Shown: positions 1 through 11,482 of the stretch, piece by piece
Layout: each line of letters starts with the position of its first letter
How positions within the stretch are numbered: the first letter of the stretch is position 1
Assembly (NCBI GenBank): GCA_964017145.1
Contig: OZ024843.1
Coordinates: 3,175,974-3,239,973, forward strand
DNA: 64,000 nucleotides
Direction: 5' to 3'
Source: Agrocybe praecox
Lineage: Eukaryota; Basidiomycota; Agaricomycetes; Agaricales; Agrocybaceae
The notes under the pieces: generated by a model
The model's database searches: none
Told to the model about the DNA's origin: nothing
The model's input: the letters and a program-made list of their open reading frames with translations, nothing else
Translations under genes and position numbers: made by a program

Positions 1-1500
1 TCACCCTTGAGCATCCCTCGTACTCGTTGTATCGACCGTTCGCGAAGAAGCCAGTTATGTTCTGTTTCTTTGCCCTACCGAACAGAAATTATTAGAACAA
101 TTGAAGGAATACAATACAACAATGATCACGGACCTCAAATGGTTTCTGCATAGCTGCAAACTCGTTTTCGAGGTCCCGACTTGATGCAATCTAAAGTTCC
201 TGTTAGTCATTTGTAACAGACCTAAATACGACAATCTTACATATACTGGTTGAACTTCCGCGCTTTCAGCCGTAGGAGTTACAGGGGGAGGGGGAGACAC
301 CATATTCGCCCTACTTAGGGGCCTTGGAGTTTCTTTGGTAGTGGACTGACTGACGGGTCTCGAGAAAGTGCCACTACCCTGACTGGACGCTAAAGGACGC
401 TTGCCTTGTAAGGCAAGGCTTGGTGGCACATACTCTTTCTTCCCGGTTGAATTGTCACCGGCGTCGGATCCATCCTGGTTCTGCGTGCTTGAACCGAGGC
501 TCGATGACAGAAGCTTTGCTAGTACGGCGTCCGCGATGGTTTTGCGAACGCCCTTCTTAGCCATTTCTTTCTTCAAGTCGGCGCGTGCTGCATCAGTAAC
601 ACCTGGCCCAGAAAACAACTCAACGACTGATGTACGCGCACAGTCTCGCACATGTGGGTCAGTATCTTCCAAGCAATCGACAAGAAGGGAAAGATAAGGA
701 CGGATTGGGAACAAGTGATGAGCACGTCGAATGTTCACTAGTGCTAGAATCGACTGGAATGTTGATATGATAAACTTGTGTATGAACCGTCATAATAAGT
801 AGACGCACCTGTTCCCTGACTTTCCATACTTTGCTTGCAAGTCCACCTTCCTTCAGAAATCGTTCAAATATCGCGATGGGAGGTTCAACGCCTTTACCCA
901 GCTTGGACACGGTGTTGTTGGAACCTCCAAAACGGAACGCGTAGCCTCCAAGCAATACTAGGGTTTCGCGAGCTTTGACTTGGGCTCTCTCTTTGTCTCC
1001 AAGGCGATCTATGACTCCACCCGTCTGCAGGAACGAGGGCAACGCTAGGCGGAGCGCGTTCACATCTATTGAACCTGGCGAGACGGCGGACGACGTAGAC
1101 GATGATGGGACTTGGTTGCTTGATGACTGAAGGGTGCCGACAGGTCGACATATTAAAGCTGGGAGAATTACTGGCAGAGCCGATAATGTCGCGTTCGTCA
1201 GATGCAAGTTCGAGGTCCGGAGAGAAGACTTTAGTACTCCAATAAGAGCTTCGGGGTCCGATATCTGTGGGTGTATAGACGATAAATGAATGAAATCTAA
1301 CGGGCAGTCAACTATTCGGGACAAACCTCGGGAATCCCATTTTCGAAATACGCCTGTAGTTTTGTCAGGCCGTCCACTTTTATGTCGACATCTGATTTTT
1401 TGAATTAAACGGACAGTGTATCAACAAGTCAGTGCATTTACCCACCATTGGATCTGCATTGCGTTAAGAGTTTGTCGTACAAAGATGATCCGGAGTCCAT
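1..1500 (-). CDS. stu1: CLASP/Stu1-family microtubule-associated protein, N-terminal part (runs off left edge)
   Basis: This is the amino-terminal part of a CLASP-family (yeast Stu1) protein, which stabilises spindle and cortical microtubules through TOG-like HEAT domains. The start is ATG at 1500. Exons read 1446-1500, 1327-1391, 809-1264, 241-753, 134-190 and 1-74, and every junction is GT..AG and keeps frame. Family marks are a first exon pair ending in NDVDIKVDGLTKLQAYFENG, the HEAT-like stretch RPYLSLLVDCLEDTDPHVRD, and the CLASP_N signatures IASSRDLENEFAAM and GKETEHNWLLRERSI at the left edge. Between the two helical blocks is a low-complexity Ser/Pro linker (about 241-480). The rest of the gene lies outside the window. 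The exon structure is my own reading; the family call is firm. Confidence 0.87.
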
Positions 1501-1806
1501 TCTCTACAATTAAATGGAGGGGACGGTGTAAGGGAGGAGAGGATCAAAAGAAAGAACGAGGGAAGAGGAAAACGAGTTGCATGAAGCAAGCAATGTGCTT
1601 ATTTCCAAAAGTAGGTCGATTATAACTCCCGGCTGCTTTACTCCGAATAGTCACCATCATTAACACCCACGACAGCTTCGTCATGGACTAGCTTGAATTC
1701 TGGCGATTAAATCACAAATGAATTGTACGAGAAAGTATCTACAGCAACCGAATCATATTACGACGTGTAAATCATCTTCCTCATGGATTATCTGACAAGA
1801 AGCTCT

Positions 1807-2396
1807 TCATTTCGCATCAGAATGTCCTAAGGATTTGCCAGGTTGTATGTGGTCTCGAATGCGTTGTTTCTATGCCAGAAAGCAGGTGAGCAAAGGTATG
1901 TTATTTGAGCACTTGATATATGACTGACCAGCACTTTCAACTCTGGAAATCCGCCTTCTACCTTCCTATCCCACACTAATATAGGGGAGCCAGAACTCGC
2001 GATGGATAGCCAAACACGGAATCGGCCAGCTGTATCGTCGCTGTTGAGTGGAGTAAGGATAATTGACCCGATGGTAGGCGGCGGGAAAGTTAAAAAAAGT
2101 TCAGTTTGGGTCCAGGTGGCTCGGTGAAGCCTACAGGTAACGTTCAGGAATTACCTCAGCCTCACTGTTGCAGACCTAATTGAGGAAGTGTCTATAAGCG
2201 TACCATCGACACTAAGTAAAATTGGATGTAAGGGTGAACAAAAGTAATTGAACCATTCTTTGATACAACGCACCCTATCACAGAATTCAATCGTCACTGT
2301 CGTCGAAGCCAATGGGGTCGGAAACACAAAAGTGGTTGGATCCAAAAGGCTGTTTACGACGTTTTCTCCATTTTCCGTAGCGTTATGAGTCGACAT
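1807..2396 (-). CDS. Rdx (SelT/SelW/SelH-like thioredoxin-fold) family protein
   Basis: A short redox-fold protein of the Rdx family, whose members carry a CxxC-like motif in a thioredoxin-like fold. The start is ATG at 2396 and the stop is at 1807. The first exon ends with TTVTIEFCDR at about 2280. The second exon (1929-2130) gives LHRATWTQTELFLTFPPP and VWDRKVEGGFPELK. The last exon (1807-1869) ends KQRIRDHIQPGKSLGHSDAK. Family members read C-x-x-C just before the RA-W helix. Here the second cysteine falls at an exon junction that I cannot place with confidence between about 2131 and 2280, so the active-site motif is unverified. No in-frame TGA is needed, so it is not a selenoprotein. It is divergent from the Pch2 gene. 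Confidence 0.75.
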
Positions 2397-2697
2397 AGTA
2401 GAATCAGGTAAATTGAATGTTCGGAACCGTTCAACGCGGCATGCAACGACGTCCCGGTACAACCAGGGTTGATTACTATTAGATCTTATCCTCTGGTTTT
2501 GCATCACGTGTAAACATTTAATTATTACCTGGCGCGCGTCGCGTGTGGTGGTGTTTGGCCGCGTTCTGTTTTTGAGTTCAAGGCGCCACAGCTCATTCGC
2601 TACATGCATCTTGGCTGCATCCACTCATTGCAAGGAAACTTGAAATTAGCTATTGACTTTAAAACTCAAGATCGATTGAATTATCGCAGGTTCTATC
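2397..2697. promoter_or_regulatory. Shared divergent spacer between the Rdx-family gene and pch2
   Basis: These 301 bases separate two start codons on opposite strands and must hold both promoters. I see no clear TATA box or long repeat. The upstream end of an open frame (to 2624) continues into it on the minus strand, but the in-frame ATG at 2396 gives the better family start. Confidence 0.4.
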
Positions 2698-4539
2698 ATG
2701 GACACGTCTTACCCAAATCCCAATAACGAAGAAACGTCGACGCATACAGGACCAAGATGGACCGTTCACAGTGAGTGAGCTATCCATCTAGAACAACGTG
2801 AAGAAATTGAATGAATTGCGTCTTATAGTTGAAGTATGCTTGAAGCCTCGTGCATCCGCCCGTTTCGACACAATCCGTAATCTTGTGCATTCATTTATCA
2901 CTTCGTTCGAACGAATCGCACTTCCATCGGCTCTAGATGGCTGGGAAGACATACCAGAGCTTGCATCATCAGTAGAGAAGATCAACGTCTGTGAATCCCA
3001 GTGCTCTAGCCCTTCTTTGACGATCAACGAAATGTCTATCCAAATACATGTCTATAAGCCGACCGACAGTGATATATACGAGGAATTCTCGAACAGCTCC
3101 GGGAGCAGGAATGAAGATGACAACACAACCGCGGCTAGTGTATGCGAACTTCCGAATAGGAATTATGAGGGTCTATGGGATTCTCTCATATATGGCGACG
3201 ATATCAAGATGAAGTTGCTCGACTACATCCATGCCACACTGGTATTCAGCGACGCGAATGTTGACTGTGAGCTTCATTGTTTTTACTTTGCGAGACATGT
3301 TAATGAAAGTTACAGTCAACCTGGTGACATGGAATCGGGTCGTTCTACTCCACGGTCCTCCTGGAACGGGGAAGACATCACTCTGTCGCGCCCTTTCTCA
3401 AAAATTAGCCATTCGACTATCACATCGGTGGGTTTTGACACTCCAGAAACGATCGACAGTCGAATAATTCTGTCTAGTTACACGCATGCTCGCTTGCTGG
3501 AGATAAATTCACATTCACTCTTTTCAAAATGGTTTTCAGAATCCGGCAAACTGGTGCAGCGCCTTTTCAGCAGTATCACAGAGTTGGTAGAGGAAGAAGA
3601 CGGTTTTGTGATCATCCTGATAGGTCATACCTTGTTTATCCTCCCAATTAAATTAAATTGATGTTTTTCTATAGATGAAGTGGAATCATTGACTGCTGCT
3701 CGAGCTGGTGCAATGTCAGGCACGGAACCCTCCGACGGTCTCAGGGTACGCTTTTAATCATAATTTCTACCGTGGCTCACCAAGCGTGCAGGTAGTGAAC
3801 GCCCTACTGACACAGCTGGACAAGCTCAAGCAACGGAAGAATGTTCTGATAATGGCTACTAGTAACCTTATTAAAGCCATCGGTAGGTGCCAGTCGACAC
3901 TGAATCTGAAAACCAATATCAAGCATATTGATATATCTTCTCTTATTTCTAGATACCGCTTTCGTCGACCGGGCTGACATCGTTCAATACGTTGATTTAC
4001 CAGCTAGGGAAGGAATTTACGAAATCCTACGTTCTTGCCTGTGTGAAATCATCGCAAAAGGAATCGTTGCTTTTGTGGTACGCTCGTGTGTTGTTTCAAC
4101 ACTAAATATGTTTTGACCCTCCTCAAAAAGGCCGTTCCCACTCTTAAGCAAGTCCAGATATATGAACTTGTAAACAAATCGACAACGAAATCAGACAACG
4201 TGGATCCTCAAGAGCGTTCCAAGAGTGTCGGTTTACGGTTACTAGTACTAGCTGCACAATGCCGAGTAGGTTACTCTGTCTTGAAGTGCCGAATAGATTG
4301 ATTTAATTATTATATCGCAGGCTCAAGGAATGTCTGGCCGTGCTTTACGACGACTACCCGTGCTGGCACTTGCGCGATACATTGGGATTGGAAATTTAAC
4401 CTTTAGCCAGACAGCCCAATCCACTACCGGGGCATCATCGTCGCGTCCAACCCAAAATGGTGCACCAGTAGAAATCTGGTTAGACGGAATGGAAAGGACT
4501 GTCAAGGAACAAGCAAAGGAACTAGAGAAGCTGATATGA
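2698..4539 (+). CDS. pch2: Pachytene checkpoint AAA+ ATPase Pch2/TRIP13
   Basis: Complete gene for the AAA+ remodeller that acts on HORMA-domain proteins in meiotic prophase and in spindle-checkpoint silencing. Nine exons keep frame: 2698-2770, 2829-3266, 3316-3427, 3478-3623, 3675-3745, 3792-3882, 3953-4077, 4131-4265 and 4321-4539, giving 469 aa. The Walker A motif is HGPPGTGKT (exon 3). Walker B is IILIDEVES, which spans the exon 4/5 junction. TRIP13-type motifs follow: [21 protein letters not shown] (sensor 1) and [16 protein letters not shown]. The length fits fungal Pch2. All core ATPase motifs are intact, so the protein should be active. It is divergent from the Rdx gene and convergent with the PPR-like gene. 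Confidence 0.93.
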
Positions 4540-4898
4540 CGAGACCAAAAGCCAGCATTGTTTTTTCCGTTCACATACCATCGATTATATACCGCATACC
4601 ACATGAAAAATCGACTGTTTGTAACAATTTTTAATTTTGTTGTTTCCTTACAGTTAAGAGTACTAAGTAGTACTTGCACCACCCTGGTGGTACAACAACG
4701 CGACCCATTTCGCAGCATGTGAAGCATCATCTAAATGAGATACGGGTGCGTGCACGTTGGCCGGACTGGATATTGGCCACCGCTCGGCGAAGTCGGTACT
4801 AAAAAAGAAATACTCTTTGTAAATGGACTAAAATCAATACACTTGTTGGATTGCCAACTTACAAACAAATTATATGACATCTAGACAATTATATGATG
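4540..4898. other. Convergent spacer between pch2 and the PPR-like gene
   Basis: AT-rich 359-base stretch with no supported gene. It should contain both 3' ends. No hairpin or repeat stands out. Confidence 0.5.
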
Positions 4899-6899
4899 TT
4901 ATGACTTCGAATTAGCTGAATCGCCGTCTTTTATGACGGGAGAAGGGGGTATCAATGGTTGCGACGTTGGGAAAAATATCGAGGCGAATGTGGACATCAT
5001 CCTCCTGGTCGTGCTCGAGTACCTTTTCCGGGGTGTACTGTAATTCGGTTTCTTTTCGTCCGCATTTTCCTCCCCAGAAAATTGGTTTTCATTGGTTTGA
5101 CCATCTTTCCTTGGTCGGAAATTAACTATTTCTCGCCAGTGTTCCTTCGTCACGACTCTTCGCACTCCTTCTGTCGCTAGATAGATATCCCGATTTTGCC
5201 ATACTCGGCGACCGAGGCGTTCCTTTACTCTCTGTGATGTTCTCCCGACCAAGAATTCGAGTCGGCGTTCGAAATGCTCAAGTTCTGATACATTACGTTG
5301 GAGAATGTCAATGTGGAGGTTGAGGTTGAATGGTTTAACTTTGGGAATTTCGACTTCGGGCGTAGTGTGATTTTGCAGATCGACGTCGAGTGGGGGTATT
5401 TCCCGAGGCCTTCGAGGTGGTGGCGGAGGAGGTGGTAAGTCCACTTGGGCGTCCAACAGTTGCTGGCGAAGTTTTTGGTACCGTTCTAGACTACCTTTTT
5501 GTCTCTTAATAACGCGGTATATTTTCGTCGAAAGCCATTTCATCAGTCCGAGATTCTTGTCCTTGTTCGTCTCACCCATGACAGTTAAGAACATGTTCCT
5601 ATTCATAGCGAAACGTGGAGGGGTAATAGTGTGTAAAGGCAGGTTTCTCTTGACATTATGTTCTACAGTTCTCTTCAATGCCCAAGAAGCTTCATGATCG
5701 AGTTGTAGTGCCTGATTGATATAGTGACGAGCAAATGTGGCATGTCCCAACGCGCATAGGTGCCGTAAAAGAATGCAATATGTAGTCGTGTTAGGTACTG
5801 CAGAAGGCGGGGGAACACGGGATGATGACGGTACGTCGACGGAGACACCATAGTCGTCGTCTTCATCGGATTCGAAAGAGTTGAAAAAATGTTGATTTGC
5901 TTGAGGGAGAGGTTGTGTGAGGACTTCGAATGTTTGAACAATCTTCGAAACATTTCCGAGGATTCCCAACATTTCAATTGTCGTGTTGAGAACCGTAGTC
6001 GTGAACGGGAAAGGAGCGGGAAGCAATTCAATATTTTGGGTTTTCGAAGTTGGGTCTTCATATTCCAAAGCGACACGGTCTGGATTTGAGAGGTCGATTC
6101 CGTAGCCGCTTCGCATGATAGACTCAAAACCTTCTGCATCCAAAGTTCCTCTGAGGATTCGCAAACTGAAGTCTAATGACGCAGCGGACATTGGGACTTT
6201 GAACTGTCGCATGTCCGCCATGTAATTTTTGAATAAGCGCTGCATGCGCGCCACCAAGTCCGGTTTGGTTTTCGGATGTATTGGCAGGGAGAGTCTGTAG
6301 GCCATAGCTTGGAAACATGCAGCGTATGTGGTTTGGTCAGGTACGTGCCCGATGCGTTTCATTTCTTCGTAGACATTGGAAGCCCCTCTGTAGTGCGCTG
6401 AAGCTGCCAACTGTTGAAGGACATAGTTGTAGTCGTCCAGAGCAGGTTGAACACCCAAATTGCGGATGTTGGTCATTAGGATTCGGAAGCGAGGTTCAAA
6501 GGCTGGGGACTTGATCTTGACGTTGTCTCCCTTTGCCGCCATCTTCTTCACCATCCAGGCCCTGATATATTCCTTCGGAGGTGAGCATCGACGTAGGACT
6601 TGCTGGTGAACTTCAACGGGGAGCTGCCGGTTCCCTAGGAGGGACACGAGATTAATGTAATGCGCCCATATGTGGTGGGGGCTATGGTGGGTGTGTACGG
6701 CCTCTAATAGTTCGCGAATGCTGGCTCTTTGCTCATACGTCAATGAGTCCATGAAATCAGAGTTGGCGGGCGAGTGGAGAGCGGGAGCATGGTCAGGGAC
6801 GGCAAGGGTGGAAGAAGGACGAATATGATGAGAATAAGAGGGCTTTGTCCTTGATTTTACGGGAGCAAGGATAGAGTTGGCGAGACCACGACCGCGCAT
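4899..6899 (-). CDS. Mitochondrial PPR-like protein, 666 aa, intronless
   Basis: A single uninterrupted frame. The first 40 residues are rich in Arg, Ser and Lys and lack acids, as in a mitochondrial import signal. Residues about 120-200 contain helical PPR-like repeats, with DDYNYVLQQLAASAHYRGAS followed by MKRIGHVPDQTTYAACFQAM. A second weak pair lies near residues 300-400 (TTYCILLRHLCALGHATFAR). A proline tract (DLPPPPPPPRRPREIPP) lies near residue 480 and the C-terminus is basic. Such proteins bind organellar RNA and help mitochondrial mRNA processing or translation; the exact target cannot be read here. The absence of introns is unusual beside its many-exon neighbours. Confidence 0.7.
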   Translation of the reverse strand: MRGRGLANSILAPVKSRTKPSYSHHIRPSSTLAVPDHAPALHSPANSDFMDSLTYEQRASIRELLEAVHTHHSPHHIWAHYINLVSLLGNRQLPVEVHQQVLRRCSPPKEYIRAWMVKKMAAKGDNVKIKSPAFEPRFRILMTNIRNLGVQPALDDYNYVLQQLAASAHYRGASNVYEEMKRIGHVPDQTTYAACFQAMAYRLSLPIHPKTKPDLVARMQRLFKNYMADMRQFKVPMSAASLDFSLRILRGTLDAEGFESIMRSGYGIDLSNPDRVALEYEDPTSKTQNIELLPAPFPFTTTVLNTTIEMLGILGNVSKIVQTFEVLTQPLPQANQHFFNSFESDEDDDYGVSVDVPSSSRVPPPSAVPNTTTYCILLRHLCALGHATFARHYINQALQLDHEASWALKRTVEHNVKRNLPLHTITPPRFAMNRNMFLTVMGETNKDKNLGLMKWLSTKIYRVIKRQKGSLERYQKLRQQLLDAQVDLPPPPPPPRRPREIPPLDVDLQNHTTPEVEIPKVKPFNLNLHIDILQRNVSELEHFERRLEFLVGRTSQRVKERLGRRVWQNRDIYLATEGVRRVVTKEHWREIVNFRPRKDGQTNENQFSGEENADEKKPNYSTPRKRYSSTTRRMMSTFASIFFPTSQPLIPPSPVIKDGDSANSKS

Positions 6900-7109
6900 C
6901 GCGTCTTGTTGCAGACAGAAACCAAAAAAAAGTAGAGTAACGGAGGTAGTTTACAATCAAGTCGTTTGCCAAACAACGCCTCTACGCTTATACTCGCTTG
7001 TATACACCACCGGCTCTCATTGAATTTCGCATTTTTATACACTTTTTCATTGCCCTAAAATACTCTTGGATATCGTTTCGAATCGTACACACATAGCACA
7101 CCACATTCT

Positions 7110-7448
7110 TTACCGCACAGACTCCAATGTTTCCATCGACGTTACGCTATTACCGCGAATCACCTGCAAGAAGAGCCGTCAGATTTGAGATATTTCAGAT
7201 GGATATTGAGACACTCACAACAGTGCCAATAGGATGTTTCTGAGCTGGTGTGCTCTCCTCCATAGCGTCGTCAATGACAAGGTTTAGGAATAGGTCATAA
7301 CCGCGCAAGACACCGCTGACCTTTCGGCCGCCTTGGAGGTGAATGAACAATTTCTTGTCCATGAACTAAAAATGTGATCAGCATATAAGATCCGTGACAG
7401 ACAGTAAGACAATACTTTTTTGAGTTCGGGTTGAGAAGCCTTGGACAT
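7110..7448 (-). CDS. SMX2: Small nuclear ribonucleoprotein SmG
   Basis: Core Sm-ring protein of the U1, U2, U4 and U5 spliceosomal snRNPs. Three exons, 7416-7448, 7219-7365 and 7110-7163, keep frame and give 77 aa, the normal SmG length. The Sm1 motif contains KKLFIHLQGGRKVSGVLRGYD and the Sm2 motif contains VIRGNSV. The N-terminus MSKASQPELKK is also typical of SmG rather than other Sm proteins. Its start codon lies 262 bases from the divergent start of the disordered-protein gene, so the two probably share a promoter region. Confidence 0.92.
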
Positions 7449-7710
7449 GATTCTGAGTCTTGGATGGTTGGTGATGGAAAGGAGGAAAGATGCGACTCTA
7501 CTGTGCTTTGCCGTATTTGGTCCCCCGTCTTGTACATAGCTGTTTGCAACAACTCAAACCTGCTCTGCATCCTCATCTCTTTTCTCTGTTTTCAACACAA
7601 AATGTACGTCCATATTTATTGGCTATACCCATGTTTATCTAGTCCTGTGGATCATTGAAAACTCAGCAGTCGTTTCAGAATCTGCTAGGCAGATTCACTC
7701 AACAATCACA

Positions 7711-9501
7711 ATGGCGACCCCGTCTACATCAGGTGCTGTTTCTTCCTCAGGCGCTGCTCCCAGATGGGGCAGGTCGGGCGAGCCAGGCAGTGCTTTCAAT
7801 GGACTCACTCGGCCTGGACGCGGAAGAGGACGCGGAGGACATCGAGGCGCTCGTGGTGGATCAAGCCGTGGTGACTCCAGGCCATCCAAAGTAGACGATA
7901 CGGTAATAGACAAACCTGCTGGTCAGCAGCCAGTTCCTACCAGCCTCCCTACACCTACCGCTGTTACACCATCCAGCTCCGAGAAAGTCCAAACCCCTGC
8001 ATCTAAGCAAAAATCATCCCGAAGACCGTCTCGTGCCAGTCCCGTTGTTATAAATACCCAAGCTCAATCTTCAGATGTCCCTCCCTCACCTGCATCAGCT
8101 CGCTCGTCTGGAAATAGGAGACGCTCTCATGTAGGCAAACCCCCACTTCCACCAAAAATCAACCCCCCTGCGATTGGTGACAACCTAGTTCGTCCCAACA
8201 AGCCACGCATCGGACAGGTTCCGCACACTGCGCCCATCAAAGACACCCCTCCTCACATTAATCAGAAACTTGACATACGGAACGATATCGATGCGTTAGT
8301 TGAACGTGTGCGAGCCGTGGCAATGGATCACAGGCCCTCGACTCCTGGCAGTCACATCGATTGGGCAGGTGACGATGATGATAGCCTTCCGGACCTGGAT
8401 GATTGGGGCATTACCCCTGCAACTTTTGCAGCAAACAAATTGGATGTTATTTCGCCCATCATTGTAGACGGTCTTAAGCCATTACCAGACATCAGCACCT
8501 CCGTTCCTCCTAGCCCAGCTCGGCTAGCGCAAAGCAGTGCTTCATCACCAGCGAAGACAAAATCCCCTCTTGTTCATGAGCAACGAAAAGGGTCACCATT
8601 CTCACAGGCTCCATCAACGAATGAAAAAGAATTACAAAATGTGGCAAAAGTGCAGACGAAAGAAGCACCATCCGAGCAAACGACCCACAATACATCTGAT
8701 GTCCCTCATCGACGACCTCTCCACCCTTCTTTGCCAGCCAAACCTGTAACTACATCGCCAGTGAACAATTTGAAGTCCCGGTCTGGCGCGACACCTATGC
8801 GTAACTCCCCCTATCCTAAATCGCCCGTAAGGGCCAATGCCGATCTAAAGGATGAGAAAATGAAAGTTGAACAACCCGAACAAAAGGATATTCAACAGAA
8901 AGGAAACCTCGCAGGCGTGGACCAAGTGCTGACGGCAAATTCCAACGCCGATCAGAAAGCAAGCTCGACAGTAGTTGCAACCAATGTCGAAATAGCCGTA
9001 ACTCCCTCCATGGCGGCCGATTCATTGGCTATTGAAGTCATACATGGGGGTGCTAAGGGCACTAATTCAAGCAAGGATGTTTTCCAAAATCTTGATGGTT
9101 TGGGTGCCTCGATACATGCTCCGAAGGCCATTTCAGATTCACTGTCTGCTCCGGCTACTGTGTCCTCTTATTCTGACGTGTCTTTACATGCACCTCCAAA
9201 GTATACACACACGCGGGCACACACTGTCGGGCGACCTGCGTACAATAAATATTCTCCTACGGAGCACACTTCTAGATTCTCGCGTTCTGGTCAATCTACG
9301 CCGCGGGATGGATCTGAAGGGAGCTATCACTCACGAACGCGGTCCTCGCCACCGGTAGGAATAACAGGAGGTCAACCGCCACGATCGCACAACACCACCC
9401 GTCCTATTTTAACCGGAGACGCCATCTCACGGCTGGCGAGGACAATTGCGAAGCCTAAAGCTTCTCCTAAACCGCAAACTGTTACTTCCTCTGCGGATTA
9501 G
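7711..9501 (+). CDS. Long intrinsically disordered protein with N-terminal RGG-like patch, 596 aa
   Basis: A single open frame with no recognised enzyme domain. Residues about 33-57 form a Gly/Arg-rich patch (RPGRGRGRGGHRGARGG), as in RNA-binding RGG proteins. The remainder is dominated by Ser, Pro, Thr and Ala. The only segment that looks ordered is around residues 185-260, with DIRNDIDALVERVRAVAMD followed by an acidic WAGDDDDSLPDLDDWG patch, which reads like a conserved short binding motif. A role in RNA or ribosome biology is a guess from composition only. I do not recognise a named family. Confidence 0.72.
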   Translation: MATPSTSGAVSSSGAAPRWGRSGEPGSAFNGLTRPGRGRGRGGHRGARGGSSRGDSRPSKVDDTVIDKPAGQQPVPTSLPTPTAVTPSSSEKVQTPASKQKSSRRPSRASPVVINTQAQSSDVPPSPASARSSGNRRRSHVGKPPLPPKINPPAIGDNLVRPNKPRIGQVPHTAPIKDTPPHINQKLDIRNDIDALVERVRAVAMDHRPSTPGSHIDWAGDDDDSLPDLDDWGITPATFAANKLDVISPIIVDGLKPLPDISTSVPPSPARLAQSSASSPAKTKSPLVHEQRKGSPFSQAPSTNEKELQNVAKVQTKEAPSEQTTHNTSDVPHRRPLHPSLPAKPVTTSPVNNLKSRSGATPMRNSPYPKSPVRANADLKDEKMKVEQPEQKDIQQKGNLAGVDQVLTANSNADQKASSTVVATNVEIAVTPSMAADSLAIEVIHGGAKGTNSSKDVFQNLDGLGASIHAPKAISDSLSAPATVSSYSDVSLHAPPKYTHTRAHTVGRPAYNKYSPTEHTSRFSRSGQSTPRDGSEGSYHSRTRSSPPVGITGGQPPRSHNTTRPILTGDAISRLARTIAKPKASPKPQTVTSSAD

Positions 9502-9889
9502 TAGCCCGTTATCAGTCACTGGTGATGACTTCGTGGTGACACTGTTTTGTATCTATCTTCACTGCCCTTGATACCCTTTCTCTCTCTTTCTTCCGTTTTT
9601 TGCTGTTCTAAATATTGATCCCATACTGATTTTGGCACTAACCGTTTCTTTTTGATCTTGACTCTTGTATCTATATTCATTTTCGTTTCAGTATAAAGGA
9701 GTGTTCTTTTTTGCAATTTTTTTGAGTATTTTTTTGTTGTTTCGGATTTATAATGCATAATATAGTCGGACAGGTTAACGTGTAATTGATAAATATTGAA
9801 TTGTCCGCTTCAATTTCTACCCATTGGTGTCCCAAAAAAATATCTATTGAAAATTAAAGTGTGTTGAAGATTGCCCATTCAGATACCGG
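9502..9889. other. Convergent spacer
   Basis: AT-rich 388-base stretch between the disordered-protein gene and mdm10, which end towards each other. No supported gene or repeat. Confidence 0.5.
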
Positions 9890-11416
9890 TCACTCAGAAC
9901 TAAAATATGCAACTTCAAGGCCCAAAGCTTTGATAGGTTTTGAACGGCTGGAAAGGTCTGAAACAACGCCTAGACTGACGAGCATGTTCCGTAGCCGGCC
10001 TTCCCACATGAGAGATACGTCCTGTAGAAGAAAATTAGTGGACAAGGACTTAACAGAAGTTCATATCAGTGAAGCTCACGTTGTTAGTCGATGCCCGAGC
10101 TTTAACAACTCCATGGACATCTGTTACATGACTTGACTGGTCCGAAACGTGATTTGTCTCTGAAGATGATGTTGGTGGCCGTCTGAGCCACCATTCCACC
10201 CCCATTGTCCATTCACTTTCAAAGCTATATACGTTGAAATCGAATCGCGATGCAAGCGCAAGGTCTCTGGAGACTCGGGCTGTATATGCACCTGACATGT
10301 GTCCAAGCATAGGATTGAACAATGCGGTTATAGTAGTAGGCGGCTGCGACGGGGGTCCACGAGATGTGAGAGAAGGTGAGTCGGAGACTGCTGTAGGCAC
10401 TTGGAATGATGGAGGAGTAGCGTCTGGTAGTGTCGTGAAGCGGATTCCTGTCGAGACTATTGATACGTTGAGCAAATGGAGTGAGTAAAAGAACGAAATA
10501 ATAGCGTACCACCAGCGCTTTTTTCTTTGGCACTGAAGTAGAGTTCGGCGCCTATAGAGACGCGACCTTTGAGACCACCTTCCACGGCATCTTCTTCGTC
10601 TACGCGTTTCACGCCCCTTCTTTTTCGTGACGCAGAATCCTCCAAAGTTTCGTAGGGTGCCCCTAATCTGCCGAAGTTGTGTAACACTCTGACTCCCCAC
10701 ATCTCATCTTCAGCACTCCAGGTATATTCACTACACCACTTGCCAATGTCGTGCTGTACATTGATCATAACATTGCTCAAGTCAGCTTTGCGACCCCGCA
10801 GTTCCGGTGACACATTTGAAGGTGGGTCAGATATGGCGGATATTGAGGCTTGTATTGTCGGCGATAGTCTTGTGGAATATAAAGCATCTAAGCGCCCTGT
10901 TGGGAGGTAGAAACGTCCGTAAAGTAAATAATCTACCATAAGATGGAGGGCAATCAGAGCTTTTGCAAAAAGACTTGTATAGCTATACAACGCACCACGA
11001 ACATTGACCTTTTGACCAGCTAGCCACTCTTCTTCCTTTCCTTCGGGCCGCCGGGGTTGGTCATAGACCTTGAAGCGTTCTATCATGTCCTTAAACTGGA
11101 CGCTCCCTGAGGATTTGACGTTAAGGTCACAGGAAGTAAATATGTACCCGACAGACCCATTCAGAGAGGGCATAGCAGTCATAGCATATGTGGTTTTGAA
11201 TATAGAGTTGGGGGATTTAGAGACTGAAAAATGGAGTCCATGTGGTACAGAGAAATCAAGGAGTGCTAAAGGACAGGTTCACTCATTGTCGACTCAAAGG
11301 ATGGAATGTAGAGACTAACCACTTGAAGAGCGCGTCAAGTTGGCGTATAGATTATCCTCATTCCATCCAGTTGCCTTGTAATAGCTCCGTAGAACATACG
11401 AAGCAAAAGGGTGCAT
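9890..11416 (-). CDS. mdm10: ERMES complex beta-barrel subunit Mdm10
   Basis: Mitochondrial outer-membrane beta-barrel of the ER-mitochondria encounter structure; it also helps the SAM complex assemble Tom40. Four exons, 11320-11416, 10510-11265, 10080-10456 and 9890-10021, keep frame and give 453 aa. Diagnostic stretches are the N-terminus [20 protein letters not shown], then [38 protein letters not shown], and near the C-terminus [19 protein letters not shown]. The final residues [10 protein letters not shown] resemble a beta-signal for SAM recognition. Low-complexity Lys/Arg and Asp/Glu loops sit near residue 260. A small transposon lies 66 bases upstream of the start codon. Confidence 0.92.
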
Positions 11417-11482
11417 GATGGTTTTCGGCAAACGGTTGAGCTTCAACAAGAGACTTCCATTTTCGGTTTATGAAGATCATTA

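Noticed and set aside
4959..5180. Plus-strand ORFs inside 4899-6899
   Set aside because: Shadows of the PPR-like gene on the other strand.
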